Assembly: GCA_023212695.1 (NCBI GenBank)
Contig: JALCCG010000123.1
Location: forward strand, 9,621 to 60,065
DNA length: 50,445 nucleotides
Direction of reading: 5' to 3'
DNA from: Sporisorium sorghi
Lineage: Eukaryota > Basidiomycota > Ustilaginomycetes > Ustilaginales > Ustilaginaceae
The notes under the pieces: generated by a model
Database searches by the model: none
Told to the model about the DNA's origin: nothing
What the model saw: only the letters and a program-made list of their open reading frames with translations
Part shown: piece after piece, positions 19,691 to 30,100 of the stretch
Layout of the letters: every line of letters begins with the position of its first letter
Numbering within the stretch: the first letter of the stretch is position 1
Made by a program: the position numbers and the translations under genes

Positions 19691-21339
19691 TGTTTTCTAC
19701 AATCACTCTTTCGTTTCTACGACTACACATCTAGCTTATATCTCTCTCACTCAATGTATTCTGTAGCTCTAGCGTTGGCGAAAACCGCGAGAGTGCTCGT
19801 TCGGACGTGTTTCTCCGACTTGAGAGAAAAAGTTCATACAGCCGAATGTCCGACGACGGAGGCACACGCAGAGTCGACACGCTAAAGTGAGTGGGATGCC
19901 GCTGTCCCCGGCTGGTCGGCGATTAAAGCTTTTCCCTGCGCTCTCAGTGGAGGTTTGCCACCACGCCAGCTAGCCGGCCGCGTTGCTCCGATTTCATCCT
20001 CGTAGTGGTCTGCTATGCGTCGGAAAGCGCGTGACGCAGACTATACCGCAACACGGCTCAGCCGCGAAGGTGATCACGAGCGCGACCTCGGCCGCAGCAA
20101 CCGGGATAGCCGCGGAGTGTCACTCAGCAAGTAGAGAGGCAGCGGACATGGGCTGTCAAGCAACATTTTCGATCAGCCTGTTGACAACAACTCATGAAAT
20201 GATCCGCAGCTTTGCAGCTCCGGTTATGTTTTCGCGAGGCGCAGGGGTCCTTGCTCGCGCAGGAACTCAGCTTCTTCACTCAAAGCAGTCATTGAAAGAA
20301 GTCTAAAAGTCTAAACAAGGTCTTCCACGCGGCGGCAGGCGTAAGCATTTAGAGGAGCAAAATTTTTGGGACTGCGTGCCGTGGAGCAGGCCAGGTGACG
20401 TTTGCGAGGGATTATTAGCTCGGCATGCGATTGCCGCGGCTTGGTGATCAGATTTTGCGCTCTCTCTTGCAACAAGGTTACTGTATGTGCCGTACGAGGC
20501 GGCGAGTCACGAGTTTCTGTCAGTATCGTCCCTCGAAGGCCTAGCGGAACAACGTGGTTAAGAGTTTTCTTCTTCTCTGGCTGGCGCATTGCGTCCTGTC
20601 ATGCGGGTAAGCCCAAGCGCACATACAACTCCCGCGGGCTGTACCGTTCCTTGGCTTGCTTTGGCTTGCGAAGTGCCACGCCACGTTCCGCGCCAAGTTT
20701 CTCTTCATAAGCAAGATCATCCAAAGCCTGTTCAAGTGTGGAGTGCAGAGTGCCAAGAACGACGGGCGACGGGAGCCGTGTTTCGCACCGCACCAAGTGA
20801 CATGTTGGTTCGGGCTGCGTGGGCCGTGTCTGCGTTGTGACTTGCGCAGGTGCGGTTTCGGAAATACATTTATTTCCACCGGGTCTAAGCTGCAAAGCGC
20901 ACAGTTGGCATATAGAAGTTTATAGGATCGAAAGCCAGTCATGGTCGAAAAATAATAATTTGGACGCTTATGCCCGCCGACGCTGTTGCTGCTTGTTGCT
21001 GTGAGGTCGGATAGCTATCTCCGCGCTAAATTAGTGGTGAATTTACTGTAGCCCGGCTGAGCGGCAAGACAAAGTTTTAGCGGAACAAAGGGCAGGAGAC
21101 GCCGCGTGCCGGTTCTCTGTGTCTGATGCAGTGCGGCAACGGCGGCGCGCGGGTCAGCAGAGCTGCAATTGTGGTGACGTTTTGTGCTGCGCTTGGCGTG
21201 ACTGCTCTGCTGCCTGCTGAAAGCGCCTCCGCGGAAGCCGCGACTGCCGTGCCAGCCGGGCGAACGCGAGCAAGACCACAAATCACGCTTCTGTCATGCT
21301 CTTGCCCGTCAAACTGCTCCGTGGACCGTGGCAGAAGAA

Positions 21340-21343
<4 letters not shown>

Positions 21344-21385
<42 letters not shown>

Positions 21386-21395
21386 CTTTTTTTTT
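21344..21395 (+). repeat. Poly-T tract (T42, C, T9)
   Basis: This is the longest A/T homopolymer in the window, with 42 uninterrupted T. It lies about 185 bp upstream of the TATA box of the orphan gene and is directly followed by CTGCAG. Poly(dA:dT) tracts of this kind exclude nucleosomes in yeast promoters. The exact length may be a sequencing approximation. Confidence 0.9.
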
Positions 21396-21555
21396 CTGCA
21401 GCTCCACTTGAAGCTCCGGAGACTTTATTCCAGGCAGCAGAGCGTGACAGCGCCAGAAGTTTATGCGAGACGCTTCTTCGCTACTGAGCCGGCTTCGGTC
21501 TGAGACTTCTCTGACACATTGTCCTACAGTGGTAGCGGAGGTGTCAGCGAGATGA

Positions 21556-21586
21556 CCAATGGTTGAGATGGTGTGAGGGTATATAG
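21556..21586 (+). promoter_or_regulatory. CCAAT box and TATA box of the orphan gene at 21786
   Basis: CCAAT at 21556-21560 and TATATAG at 21580-21586 lie 230 and 200 bp upstream of the start codon. A CA/CT-rich leader of roughly 170 bases follows, with no other ATG between the expected start site (about 21610) and 21786 that I can see. This is among the most canonical promoters in the window. Confidence 0.6.
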
Positions 21587-21785
21587 TCGGCGGGTTGATG
21601 TCGAGCCTTCGCCATCGTCATACGCTTTGCTTTACACTACCTACCACCACCCTCATACACACGCTCGCACATCGACAGGCTACTAGACTACCAGGCTCTC
21701 GCCGCTCAACCTCTTCTACAACTCCAACTTACCTACACTCTACCACACCTCATATCAGTCCACGTCCAGCGTAACACCCACAGCA

Positions 21786-22322
21786 ATGTACAACGCAAAC
21801 CCGGACAACCACTACGTGGTGCACATTGGCGGAGCCGAATTCGTCCCTCCGATGATGGCGCATTTTGCACACGTGCCCAACCTCGCGCACTCGCTCTCGC
21901 CCTCCTCCGAGTCGTCCTCGTCATCGTCACAATACGCATCGTCGCCGGTGCAGTCGCGCTTCTCTTCGTCTTCGTCCTCTTCGGGAGCGTCGGCAGCCGA
22001 GTCGCTCGAAGAGTGGGACCCGGTGCAGGCACACTTGGCGTACGCGAGGAGGATGGCGGACCACACGGCGAGCATGTGGCAGAGGGAGAGGCTGGCGATT
22101 GAGAAGGCTAAGCTCGACGGGACGTATACGGGCAACATGACGTCGAGGCAGAACGGGAACGCGAGGCCGACGGAGGCTAAGGCGACTCCAGCGGCGGGCA
22201 GCAGTGCGGGGAGCGAGAAGAAGGGCAAGAAGTTCGGTGGGTTGTTGGCTGCGCTGTTCTCGCCACAGGAGGCCGAGGCGGCGACGGCGCGCGGCCGATC
22301 GCGTCGTCGTGCGAATGCGTAA
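21786..22322 (+). CDS. Orphan small protein, Ser-rich with a basic C terminus
   Basis: A single exon gives 178 residues. I do not recognise a family. The N terminus (MYNANPDNHYVVHIGGAEFV, then PPMMAHFAHVPNLAHSL) looks ordered and has no signal peptide. A poly-Ser linker follows at about 38-70. A charged helix (EEWDPVQAHLAYARRMADHT, then MWQRERLAIEKAKL) occupies about 75-113. The end is a Lys-rich patch (EKKGKKFGGLLAALFSP) and an Arg-rich tail (RGRSRRR) that could be a membrane-binding or nuclear-targeting element. It is probably a real gene, because it has a good TATA/CCAAT promoter, a clean ATG and the window's usual codon use. It is probably lineage-specific, but that is an inference from failing to recognise it. 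Confidence 0.7.
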   Translation: MYNANPDNHYVVHIGGAEFVPPMMAHFAHVPNLAHSLSPSSESSSSSSQYASSPVQSRFSSSSSSSGASAAESLEEWDPVQAHLAYARRMADHTASMWQRERLAIEKAKLDGTYTGNMTSRQNGNARPTEAKATPAAGSSAGSEKKGKKFGGLLAALFSPQEAEAATARGRSRRRANA

Positions 22323-22643
22323 CATGCGCGCACCCAACGGTCTTCGCTCTTCGGCTTCAAGGCTTCAAACGTCTCTCTGTACTACTCCCGCGACCTCGAT
22401 GGTCCACGCTCGCATACCGCATATTCTGCTCGGATTTCTTCTCTCTACAAGTCACTCGCTCGCTGCCTCCTTCGTCTTCTCCTATTGCATTGTATTTCTA
22501 CTCGTTGCGCACATACTTTCATAGCGCTCTGCTTTGTATCACACTTCGGTGGAATCTTCAGATGTTCACACAGCTCACATGTCTGTCTGTGCTCGAGTGA
22601 TGATTTTGAATTGCTCGCATTGAACAAGACTCTGCTCTCGCTC
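22323..22643. terminator. Convergent 3' region between the orphan gene and SLY1
   Basis: About 320 bp lie between two stop codons that face each other. The sequence is CT- and T-rich, with TTGCATTGTATTTCTA near 22483-22498. I see no further gene; the short frames here are fragments. Confidence 0.45.
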
Positions 22644-24863
22644 CTACTTTCCCGCCGTCGCGGTAGCACCCGCCCCAGTCTTGGCCACGTCCCCACCCGC
22701 CAAGTGCGCCAACGCCCTCACAAACTCGATCGGCTTCAGAATCTCCGTAGCGCCGTACGTGATCTTCTTGCCGCCCATCCCCGCTGCCGCCCCCGCCCCC
22801 GCCGGCCCAGCTCCCGCTCCAGATGCACCCGCACCCACCGTCCGCGCAGCATACTCCTGCAAATTGCTAAACTCGACATACCCGCCGCCACCGACCACAA
22901 ACACAATCGCCTCGTTGAACACCTGTCTCGCCTTCACCCCACCGCTGGCCGCAGCCGCCCTCGTGCGTGGCGCCTTGGGATCGAAGAACAGGTACTCGTC
23001 CGTCTCGTGCAGCGCCTGTGCGTTGGCGGTTGTGGGCTCCATCAGCGACGCTACCAGCCGCGTCACCGTCAGGTCCTTCTGCGCCGGCAGGAAGTTCTTG
23101 ACGCCTTGAACGAGGTTCTCCAGTCCGGAGTCTTTGAGCCGGTCAGTGAGGCGAGAGGAGAGCGAGCTGAAGCCTTTGAAGCCTGCGCCGGTCTCGGCGG
23201 CAGTGGGCGCCTGCGGCGCAGACGCGAGCATCGTCATGCGCGTCAGCTCGCGCACTTTCTTGACGTAGTTCAGCGCGGCTAGGTCCGCACCTTGCTCCTT
23301 CAGCAGACGTTGGGCTTCCTCGACATCGGCCCGCGAAAGCGCCGAGTCCGGCGCAGACAGGTAGTAGATGATAAACAGCCGCAGTTTGTCGTTGACGTCC
23401 TCGAGCTGAGTATCGCGGATGGTTTCGAAGATAGCCTCCTTCTTCTGCCGCGCAATCGCCTCTTCCAGCTGGAAAAGCGTGTCCAGCCCGCGCTTCTTGA
23501 TGCCCTGCAGCAGCGACGTGGCGATGTTCATGTGGGCATCGATGGTGGATTTGCGCTGCGTGAGTTCCGGTAGCGCCGTGATGGCCGCTTTGAGGTGTGC
23601 GGCGTTGGACGTGGCGTCGAGCTGCCCGACTTGGTCCATGCTAGAAATACCCGTCGAGCGCGTGATCTCAGCCGCGTCGGCCTTGTACCGGTTGAGCTCG
23701 GCGTCAATGTCCTCGGCCACTTGCGGAAACGGTGTCGCCGAGTTCTTGGACCAGAAGAAATCCTTCGAGTCCAGATCGTACGTTTTTTTGCTCGTCACGC
23801 CGCCCTCGCTCGAGACCACGGTGACGCGGTTGAGCTGCAGATCCAGAACATCCTGCACCAGCGCCTGGTACGTCCAGCTGTGCGCCAGCATGGGCACCAA
23901 GTCGACATTGCGATCCAGCACCACGAGCAGTGGACGGGACGAGCTCCAGCTAGCATGACCCGCACTGCCCGCTGCTTCTGAGAAGAGGTTGGAGCCACCG
24001 CGCGAGCTGGTCATGTGCTCGCGGATCTTGGATTCGAGTTTTCGTGCGACTAGCTCGGCGGCGTTGCCGCGCGGGGATCGGATGATGGGCAGCGCACCCA
24101 TGGTGGCTAGTGTGGAGAAAAGGCCGGCGGCGATGCGGTCCGTGGCGTCTTCGACGTCCTTTTGGCCGGATTTGGGGTCGTTGAGACGCTCGTAGGCTGT
24201 CAAGCTGCTGCTGCTGGCTGAGGCTGGTGCGGCGCTGGCGCCGTTGGTGGTGGATGCAGTTGTAGAAGCAGCGGCGTCGGGGAGCAGCTCAAACAGGTTG
24301 GGTTCGAGAACAATGAAGTTGAGATACTGGTCGTACACCTGCTGCACCAGCTGGCCTGTGCCATCTGTCGCGACGAGGTTGGCAAACTCCTCCATAATAG
24401 CTTTAGGCACGGTGCTGGTGAAGTTGACGTAGAAGCTCTCGTAGAGCATCCTCTTCATGTCCTGAGCAATGCGCTGTACGTTTTGCGAGGTGGGGGAGAC
24501 AAAGTAGACGGCAGGCACGTCGGGCAATGGCGGTCGATCCGAGTGTAGCTGCATGTGCAAGGTAACGCCGTTCTCGCGCAGGTCCTGTACGCGCAACGAC
24601 GTGGCGAGGATGTCTTTCGAGACCTTGTCCATCACGAGCACCTTCCATACTGGTGGACCCGAGGGAACAGCTGGATCTGTGGGGTTGGCATCGGTGCTGT
24701 GCCCCGCGGCCGAACCTGGTCGGGAGTTATAGTTGGAACCTGGCGCGGAAGAGGAGGAAGAGGCATGGTTGAAAGACGACGTGTTGAGGTTGAGCAGCGA
24801 GAGCAGCGAGTTGACCTGTGCTATGCGGAGGCTCGACGTGGGAGCCGAAGTAGCCGTGGCCAT
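22644..24863 (-). CDS. SLY1: Sec1/Munc18-family protein SLY1
   Basis: This SM protein binds the N-peptides of Sed5 and Ufe1 and promotes SNARE assembly in ER-Golgi and retrograde transport. It is a single exon of 739 residues. The ATG at 24863 (MATATSAP) begins just before the conserved [17 protein letters not shown] block; frame upstream of it is basic and unrelated. Conserved SM blocks are [56 protein letters not shown] with [28 protein letters not shown], and the C-terminal [18 protein letters not shown]. Species-specific Ser/Ala-rich inserts near residues 40-70 and 205-235 make it longer than yeast Sly1. It shares a divergent promoter region with the thioesterase gene. Confidence 0.96.
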   Translation of the reverse strand: MATATSAPTSSLRIAQVNSLLSLLNLNTSSFNHASSSSSAPGSNYNSRPGSAAGHSTDANPTDPAVPSGPPVWKVLVMDKVSKDILATSLRVQDLRENGVTLHMQLHSDRPPLPDVPAVYFVSPTSQNVQRIAQDMKRMLYESFYVNFTSTVPKAIMEEFANLVATDGTGQLVQQVYDQYLNFIVLEPNLFELLPDAAASTTASTTNGASAAPASASSSSLTAYERLNDPKSGQKDVEDATDRIAAGLFSTLATMGALPIIRSPRGNAAELVARKLESKIREHMTSSRGGSNLFSEAAGSAGHASWSSSRPLLVVLDRNVDLVPMLAHSWTYQALVQDVLDLQLNRVTVVSSEGGVTSKKTYDLDSKDFFWSKNSATPFPQVAEDIDAELNRYKADAAEITRSTGISSMDQVGQLDATSNAAHLKAAITALPELTQRKSTIDAHMNIATSLLQGIKKRGLDTLFQLEEAIARQKKEAIFETIRDTQLEDVNDKLRLFIIYYLSAPDSALSRADVEEAQRLLKEQGADLAALNYVKKVRELTRMTMLASAPQAPTAAETGAGFKGFSSLSSRLTDRLKDSGLENLVQGVKNFLPAQKDLTVTRLVASLMEPTTANAQALHETDEYLFFDPKAPRTRAAAASGGVKARQVFNEAIVFVVGGGGYVEFSNLQEYAARTVGAGASGAGAGPAGAGAAAGMGGKKITYGATEILKPIEFVRALAHLAGGDVAKTGAGATATAGK

Positions 24864-25788
24864 TTTTCGAGCGACTGCTGTGTTTGAGGGACGAGTAGGT
24901 TGATGGTGAAGAAGGAGGAGAAGAAGGAGCTTTGCGGTGTTGGTTTCCGAGACGTGGATGACTGGCTCTGCTTGTTGGCTGGCCCATGCTCTCGCTCTCT
25001 CGCTCTCTCTCGCTGCTTCGATTGCTTGACGTGGATCGTGACGTCGTCGCCTTTTTCGCACGGGATGAGCGAGTTTTTTGAAGCCTTGTTAGACCGATAG
25101 GTTACGCCCGTTGAAATTATTCGCACGCGTCTTTTTGGCTGTCTCGCTCGAGAGACGTTCCGGAAACGGGCAATTGCGGCTTGCCGAAAGCCAAGAGCAA
25201 TGAACGACGCCTTGTCACGCAGAGTCCGTCACTTTGCATCCTAGACGCTCTCTCTCTGTCTTCAGAGGTCCTTTTGCGACTGATGGACCCTACGCGTATG
25301 CGACGGCAATATTTCCAGCCAGAACTGTGCTTTTTTTTTTTTCAAGCACCGGTCGAGCACACCACCGGATCTAGGTGCCATGCGATCGACTCTTGGATAG
25401 CCAGCCCATCTACGGGCTTTACTTTCGAATGCTGCTTCGTTCATTCGTGTCTTCGAGCGGCTTGTGATTCTAGCATTCGTCATGTCATGAGGGAGGTAGT
25501 GTATGTGTGTACTGAAAGCGTCCATAAAGATCCGAATGAAAAAAACAAAGCTCGTCCGCTCTTTCACACATGGTCTGGTGACAGAGAGTCTTGCTGCTAG
25601 CTCGCTTAAATAGAAAGCTAAAGGGTCTCTCTCTCTCACCTTGCTCGCCTTTCAAAAGTCACACTCTCCATCAACATTTGCGGCGCTCCGTCTTTCACCT
25701 TCATCACTCATTGCTCCCTCGTTCGCTCCAATTCACACCCTCCAACGCTCAAAAGTTTCCACACCCAAGGATCGACATTGCTACCAGC
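24864..25788. promoter_or_regulatory. Divergent promoter region of SLY1 and the acyl-CoA thioesterase
   Basis: This is 925 bp between divergent starts. CTCTCG-rich DNA at about 24988-25015 lies in the SLY1 leader side. An 11-T run is near 25331. TTAAATAG at about 25606-25613, about 180 bp before the thioesterase ATG, is a possible TATA element and is followed by a CT repeat (25627-25639). No gene is recognised. Confidence 0.45.
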
Positions 25789-27002
25789 ATGACCAAACCC
25801 GGCGAACGCGAGATGGGCCGCGAGCCCACATCCGAGGAGCAGGAGCCTCCAGTCTACGAGCACGGCGTCAATTCGCCCTCGCGCACCGCCGGCGTCGTCG
25901 CCGAGATCGCCGAGGCGCTCGAGGTCGAAGAGATCGATGTCGACCTGTACAAGTCCCTGACGCTCTGGAAGCCCGCCCGCGCACGCGGCGTGTTCGGCGG
26001 TCAAGTGATCGCGCAAGCCGTCGCCGCGGCCAACAAGACCGTCCGCGAGGGTATGCTGCTGCACTCGCTGCACAGCTACTTCCTGCTCGCAGGTGACGAG
26101 ACGCGCCCGATCATCTATCAAGTCAGTCGCGTGCGCGATGGCGGCTCCTACGTCACCCGCTCCGTCAACGCGATGCAGAAGGGCCGCAGCATTTTTACAA
26201 TTATCCTGAGCTACCAGAAACCAGAGCCGCACGAGCCGGCGTTTGCGATCCCGCTGCCGTCGCTCGACGCCGACGGGCGGTTTCTGCAGGAGTCGATCAC
26301 GGGCTCGCACGCGACGGGCAACCACTCGGCGAAGTCGAGCCACTTCCGCGCGCTGCGTGGGCCGATGGAGTGCCCGCTCAACGAGGAGCGCTACCAGGAG
26401 GTGCTGAGGCGCGGCACGCCCAACGCGCGCACGCGCTGGCTGCTTGAGGGATGGATCCGCGACCGCCAAGCCTCCCCAGTGGAGATCCGTGACGCGCTGC
26501 CGGGCATGTATGATATGAATGGGATTCCGACCCCGGGCAACCAACAGGCGTTCTGGATGCGCACACGCCGCCCCATGCACGGCGGACCCGAAGCCCAAAA
26601 AGTCGCCCTGGCGTATGCATCCGATTTCTACCTGCTCAGCACCGTGCCCAAGGCGCTCAACAACAGCAGGAGGATCAAGATGATGGCAAGCCTGGATCAC
26701 AGCATGTGGTTCTACCAGCCGTTCGAGGTGCACGAGTGGCTGCTTTTCACTGTAAGTCTTGCGTCTCGCTCTCTAATTCGACCCCGGGAACAGAGTGCTG
26801 ACGTACCCGTTGCTCTTTCGTTTTGTGTTGCGGCTTTCTGCAGATGCAAACACAAGCAGCGTCCAACGGTCGCGGTGTCGTCGTCGGTCGTGTTTACCGA
26901 GAAGACGGAACGCTCGTCGCCGTCGTTACCCAAGAAGGCCTCGTTCGCGGCAACACCTCGAAAGCTTCCGAGTCAGATTCAACGTCAAAGGCCAAGCTCT
27001 GA
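25789..27002 (+). CDS. TES1: Peroxisomal acyl-CoA thioesterase (TesB/Tes1/ACOT8 type), two exons
   Basis: Exon 1 is 25789-26751 and exon 2 is 26844-27002; the 92 bp intron has GTAAGT, GCTGAC and CTGCAG. The protein has 373 residues and hydrolyses fatty acyl-CoA in the peroxisome, supporting beta-oxidation. The first hot-dog domain shows RGVFGGQVIAQAVAAANKTV, LHSLHSYFLLAGD and SRVRDGGSYVTRSV; the second shows YASDFYLLSTV, SLDHSMWFYQPF and, across the splice, GRVYREDGTLVAVVTQEGL. The Asp of SLDHS and the Gln of TQEG are the TesB catalytic positions. Exon 2 ends in Ala-Lys-Leu, a type 1 peroxisome targeting signal, which confirms the splice. Unspliced RNA stays open for another 146 codons in a different frame and loses this signal. 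The start is chosen because upstream frame is CT-rich leader. Confidence 0.95.
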
Positions 27003-27163
27003 GTGCATTTGTATACCTTTAAATATATTGTCTCGCATTGCCCTCTCGTCAGTGTGGCCGCCTTTGCTCAGTCCCGACAACCCGCTCAAAGTCACACACC
27101 AAAAAACGTCACTCAATGCTGACAGGCGATTGAAGCAAAGTCATTGCATTGCATGGGCGACGT

Positions 27164-30100
27164 TCAAGCGTAAAAGCTCGATCCGGTCCTAGAATGTGTG
27201 CGGAAGGGCGAAGCCCGGCTGGCGTTGGAGAAATCGGCAAAGTTGGCAGCTGTGCTGCTGGTCGGCAGCCCTCCTCCTCCAACGCCACCAGCGCCGAATC
27301 CAGCGTGCGAAAATGAGAGCGAAGAATCGGCGTCGTACGCACCGGCGATGCTAGCGGGGGAGTCTCTCAGCGGTCTGATATGCGCAATCCGCTTGTTGAG
27401 CTGGGTCACCTTCTCTTTAGCCTCAGCCAGCATGGCCGCTTCGCTACTCAGCAGCTTCTCCACCTTCTTCAACTGTTCGCCGCCCAGCAAACCGTGCTGC
27501 TGCGGCCTCTCCTCGCGCATCGCCGCCATCTGGGGCCTCAGCAGCGACAGCTGGTGCGCCAGCAGCTCGGCCTTCGCCGACAGCGCCTTCCTATTCGCCC
27601 TGGTATCCACCTTATACTCGCCCCCCTCGCTGCGCGACACGCCGACCTCCACCGCGATACGCTCCAGCTCCTCGAACCACTTCTTCTCGTACATCGACAG
27701 GCTCGGCTGGTGCGAGTCCATCAGCTTTTGCAGCGCCCTGTCGATGCGCGCGACGAGCTGCAGCTGCGTCGCTGCGATCCTCTGGACTCGCTCGCCCAGC
27801 GTGCCCTTGCTGCCGAGCTCGCGGCATCGCAGCAGGATGGCGTGCAGCTTGGCGAGCTGGCGCGTCATCTCGCGCACCTGCAGGTCCAGCCGAGCTTGCA
27901 CCGCGTTGCCCGCCGACACAACGTCGCGGATCTCGTGCCGGTACGTCTCGACTGTTTTGCCGAGCGCGCGGAGGAGATCGGGCGTGATTTGCAGTTCGGA
28001 CTTGGTCGAGGTCCCTGATGAGGAGAGGGCTGCGCGACGAGGATGCTGTGGGAGACCTTGTACGCCGGCAGACTGGGCAAAGATCGCAGGCGGTTGGAAG
28101 GACGGTCCGTCGCCGAGCAGTGAGACGTACTGCTTGGTGCCGCCTGCAGTGCCACTTGCGCCGAGTATCGTCGCCTGCCCAACGGCCGCGGGGGCACCGT
28201 CGAGTGTATCTTGCTCGACACGTAACGACAGCTCCACGCCCACCAGCTGCAGATCAGCAGTCACGGCGAGGAACGCATACGACAGATACACGTCCGACAA
28301 GATCGACACGGCCGTCACGGGGTTCACCTCCAGCCCTTTGCCGCTTCCGCCTGCCACCGTGTTGACCACCCAAACCACCTCGGTGTTGTAGCCGTGGTGC
28401 AGCATCTTGACGAGCGCCTGTTCGCGAGACTGCGCGCCAGCAGCAGCCGAGCCGTCGTCGCCGTCCGCATCGTTATCAAGTTCGTCCTGCGACGGCATGT
28501 TGAGCGCTTCGATGAGCTTGGGCACCCACGTCGCAAAGCCGAGACAGTGCGCGCCAAACGCGTGGTAGACGTACAGCGTATCGCCGTACAGCGGGTCTCG
28601 TACGAAGCTCGGTCTGTTGCTCGCCATCCTGCTCAGCAGCAGATCCGACGCTGCGGATTGCGATGAGACGCCGCTGTCGAGCGCCGTGTCGAGCAGGCCC
28701 AGGTCGATGGTCTCGTAGATGAGCAGTGACGGCAGCTCTTGCGGGTCTTCAAGCGAGAGAGCCTCAAACTCGTCCGCCTCATCCTCAGTATCCGACAAGC
28801 CATAGCGATTCGTCTTGGGCGGCTTGCTCTGACGACGGGCTGCAGAGCGTCGTTTGGACGACGGAGCATCCCAGCCGGCTTCGACAGATTCGAAGAGCAG
28901 CGCGACGTCGACGCGGCCGTCATGCCCGACAATGCTGAGCGCAGCGACGCCCGTCACAGCAGCAGCAGTCGGTGGCTGTGTATCCGCACTTTCGTCCGAG
29001 AGCCAAGACCACATGATGTCGCAAGCAACACTCTCGCGCTCGTCGCACAGCTCGACCGGTGCGGGTTTGAGCAGGAACGGTCCTTGAGGTCTGGGTGCCT
29101 TCTTGACACTGCCGCCTTGACTGATGTCCTGCCTGTACGACCAAGAGGGAGGATGCAACCGCACAGGCCGGTCGTGCACATGCTCGACTCCTGACGAAGC
29201 CTGTTCCGATGGTTTGGCAGCACCTGGCGAGGCTACAAGCTGGTCGAGATCCATTGTCGACGTCGACCGAGATCGAGCGAATCGTTCTGGGCCGGGAGTA
29301 ACCGACCCCTGTCGTTCTGCAGGCTCATGCGTCGAGCCCTTGGAAGCCTGCTTGAGTAGAGCATTGACATAACGAAGCTGCGTATCGACGTGCGATGTCT
29401 GCTCCGATTCAGATGCGTTGGCGTGGTACGAGGCAAGCTTGGCGAGGTTGTGAATGTAGGCAGAAGGGACCGTAGCGCTTTTAGGAAGGAAGGGGCAAAG
29501 CGCCCACACGTCGCCGTTCCTCATCAATCCAAAAACGGTGAGTGGTGACCAGTCCGAGGGCCCACTGGAAAGCGATGCCGCTTCCGCCCATGCCTGATCC
29601 GCATCCTGATCAAAGGGAGTCGAGCGGGGCTGTGGGGCGTTGGTCACACAGAGGGAGAAGCTGACAGCGGTTGTCGCGTCGTCGTCGTCCGCAGAGACGC
29701 AGAAGCTTCGCGGAGCAACCGACGAGTCGGGATTGCGCGACGAAAGGCTGGGCGTTGCGGATCGCGATCTGGATCGTTGTGTTGCCGCAGCATGGTGGAG
29801 CGGGAGAAACGAGGCGGTCTGTTGCGGCTCTTCGGTGTCCTTGGCCACGTCGTATTCGCGGAGAAGGCCGTCTTCGGTCAGAACGAGCAAGGACGTGCCG
29901 TTCTCACCCCAAGGATGCCAGTCGACCTTGGACACTGCGGCGTCCGAGTGAGCAGAGTGGTAGTAGGGTGCGATGGGAACGGTTCGGCAAACAATTTCTC
30001 GATCGACGTGTTTGGTGTACCCTGACCGAGGCAGGACGATGAGGGTGATCTGGCTGTCTCCCACGCATGCAAGCAGCTTGCCGGTAGGATTGATGCTGAG

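Larger units (their letters stand above)
19691..21785. other. 2.1 kb non-coding region between the kinase and the orphan gene
   Basis: Both neighbours point right, so the region must hold the kinase terminator and the orphan promoter. No frame longer than about 135 codons exists and none resembles a protein. I see no transposase, long terminal repeat or tRNA. Around 20867-20884 a small perfect hairpin occurs (GGAAAT, six-base loop, ATTTCC). A run of 42 T sits at 21344-21385, followed by a further T9 and CTGCAG. Composition looks less codon-like than the rest of the window. It could hold a non-coding transcript, but nothing proves one. Confidence 0.55.

Noticed and set aside
20541..20942. 133-codon minus-strand frame in the large non-coding block
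   Set aside because: Its residue mix (many Cys, His, Trp) is unlike the window's genes, and it has no domain or splice partner.
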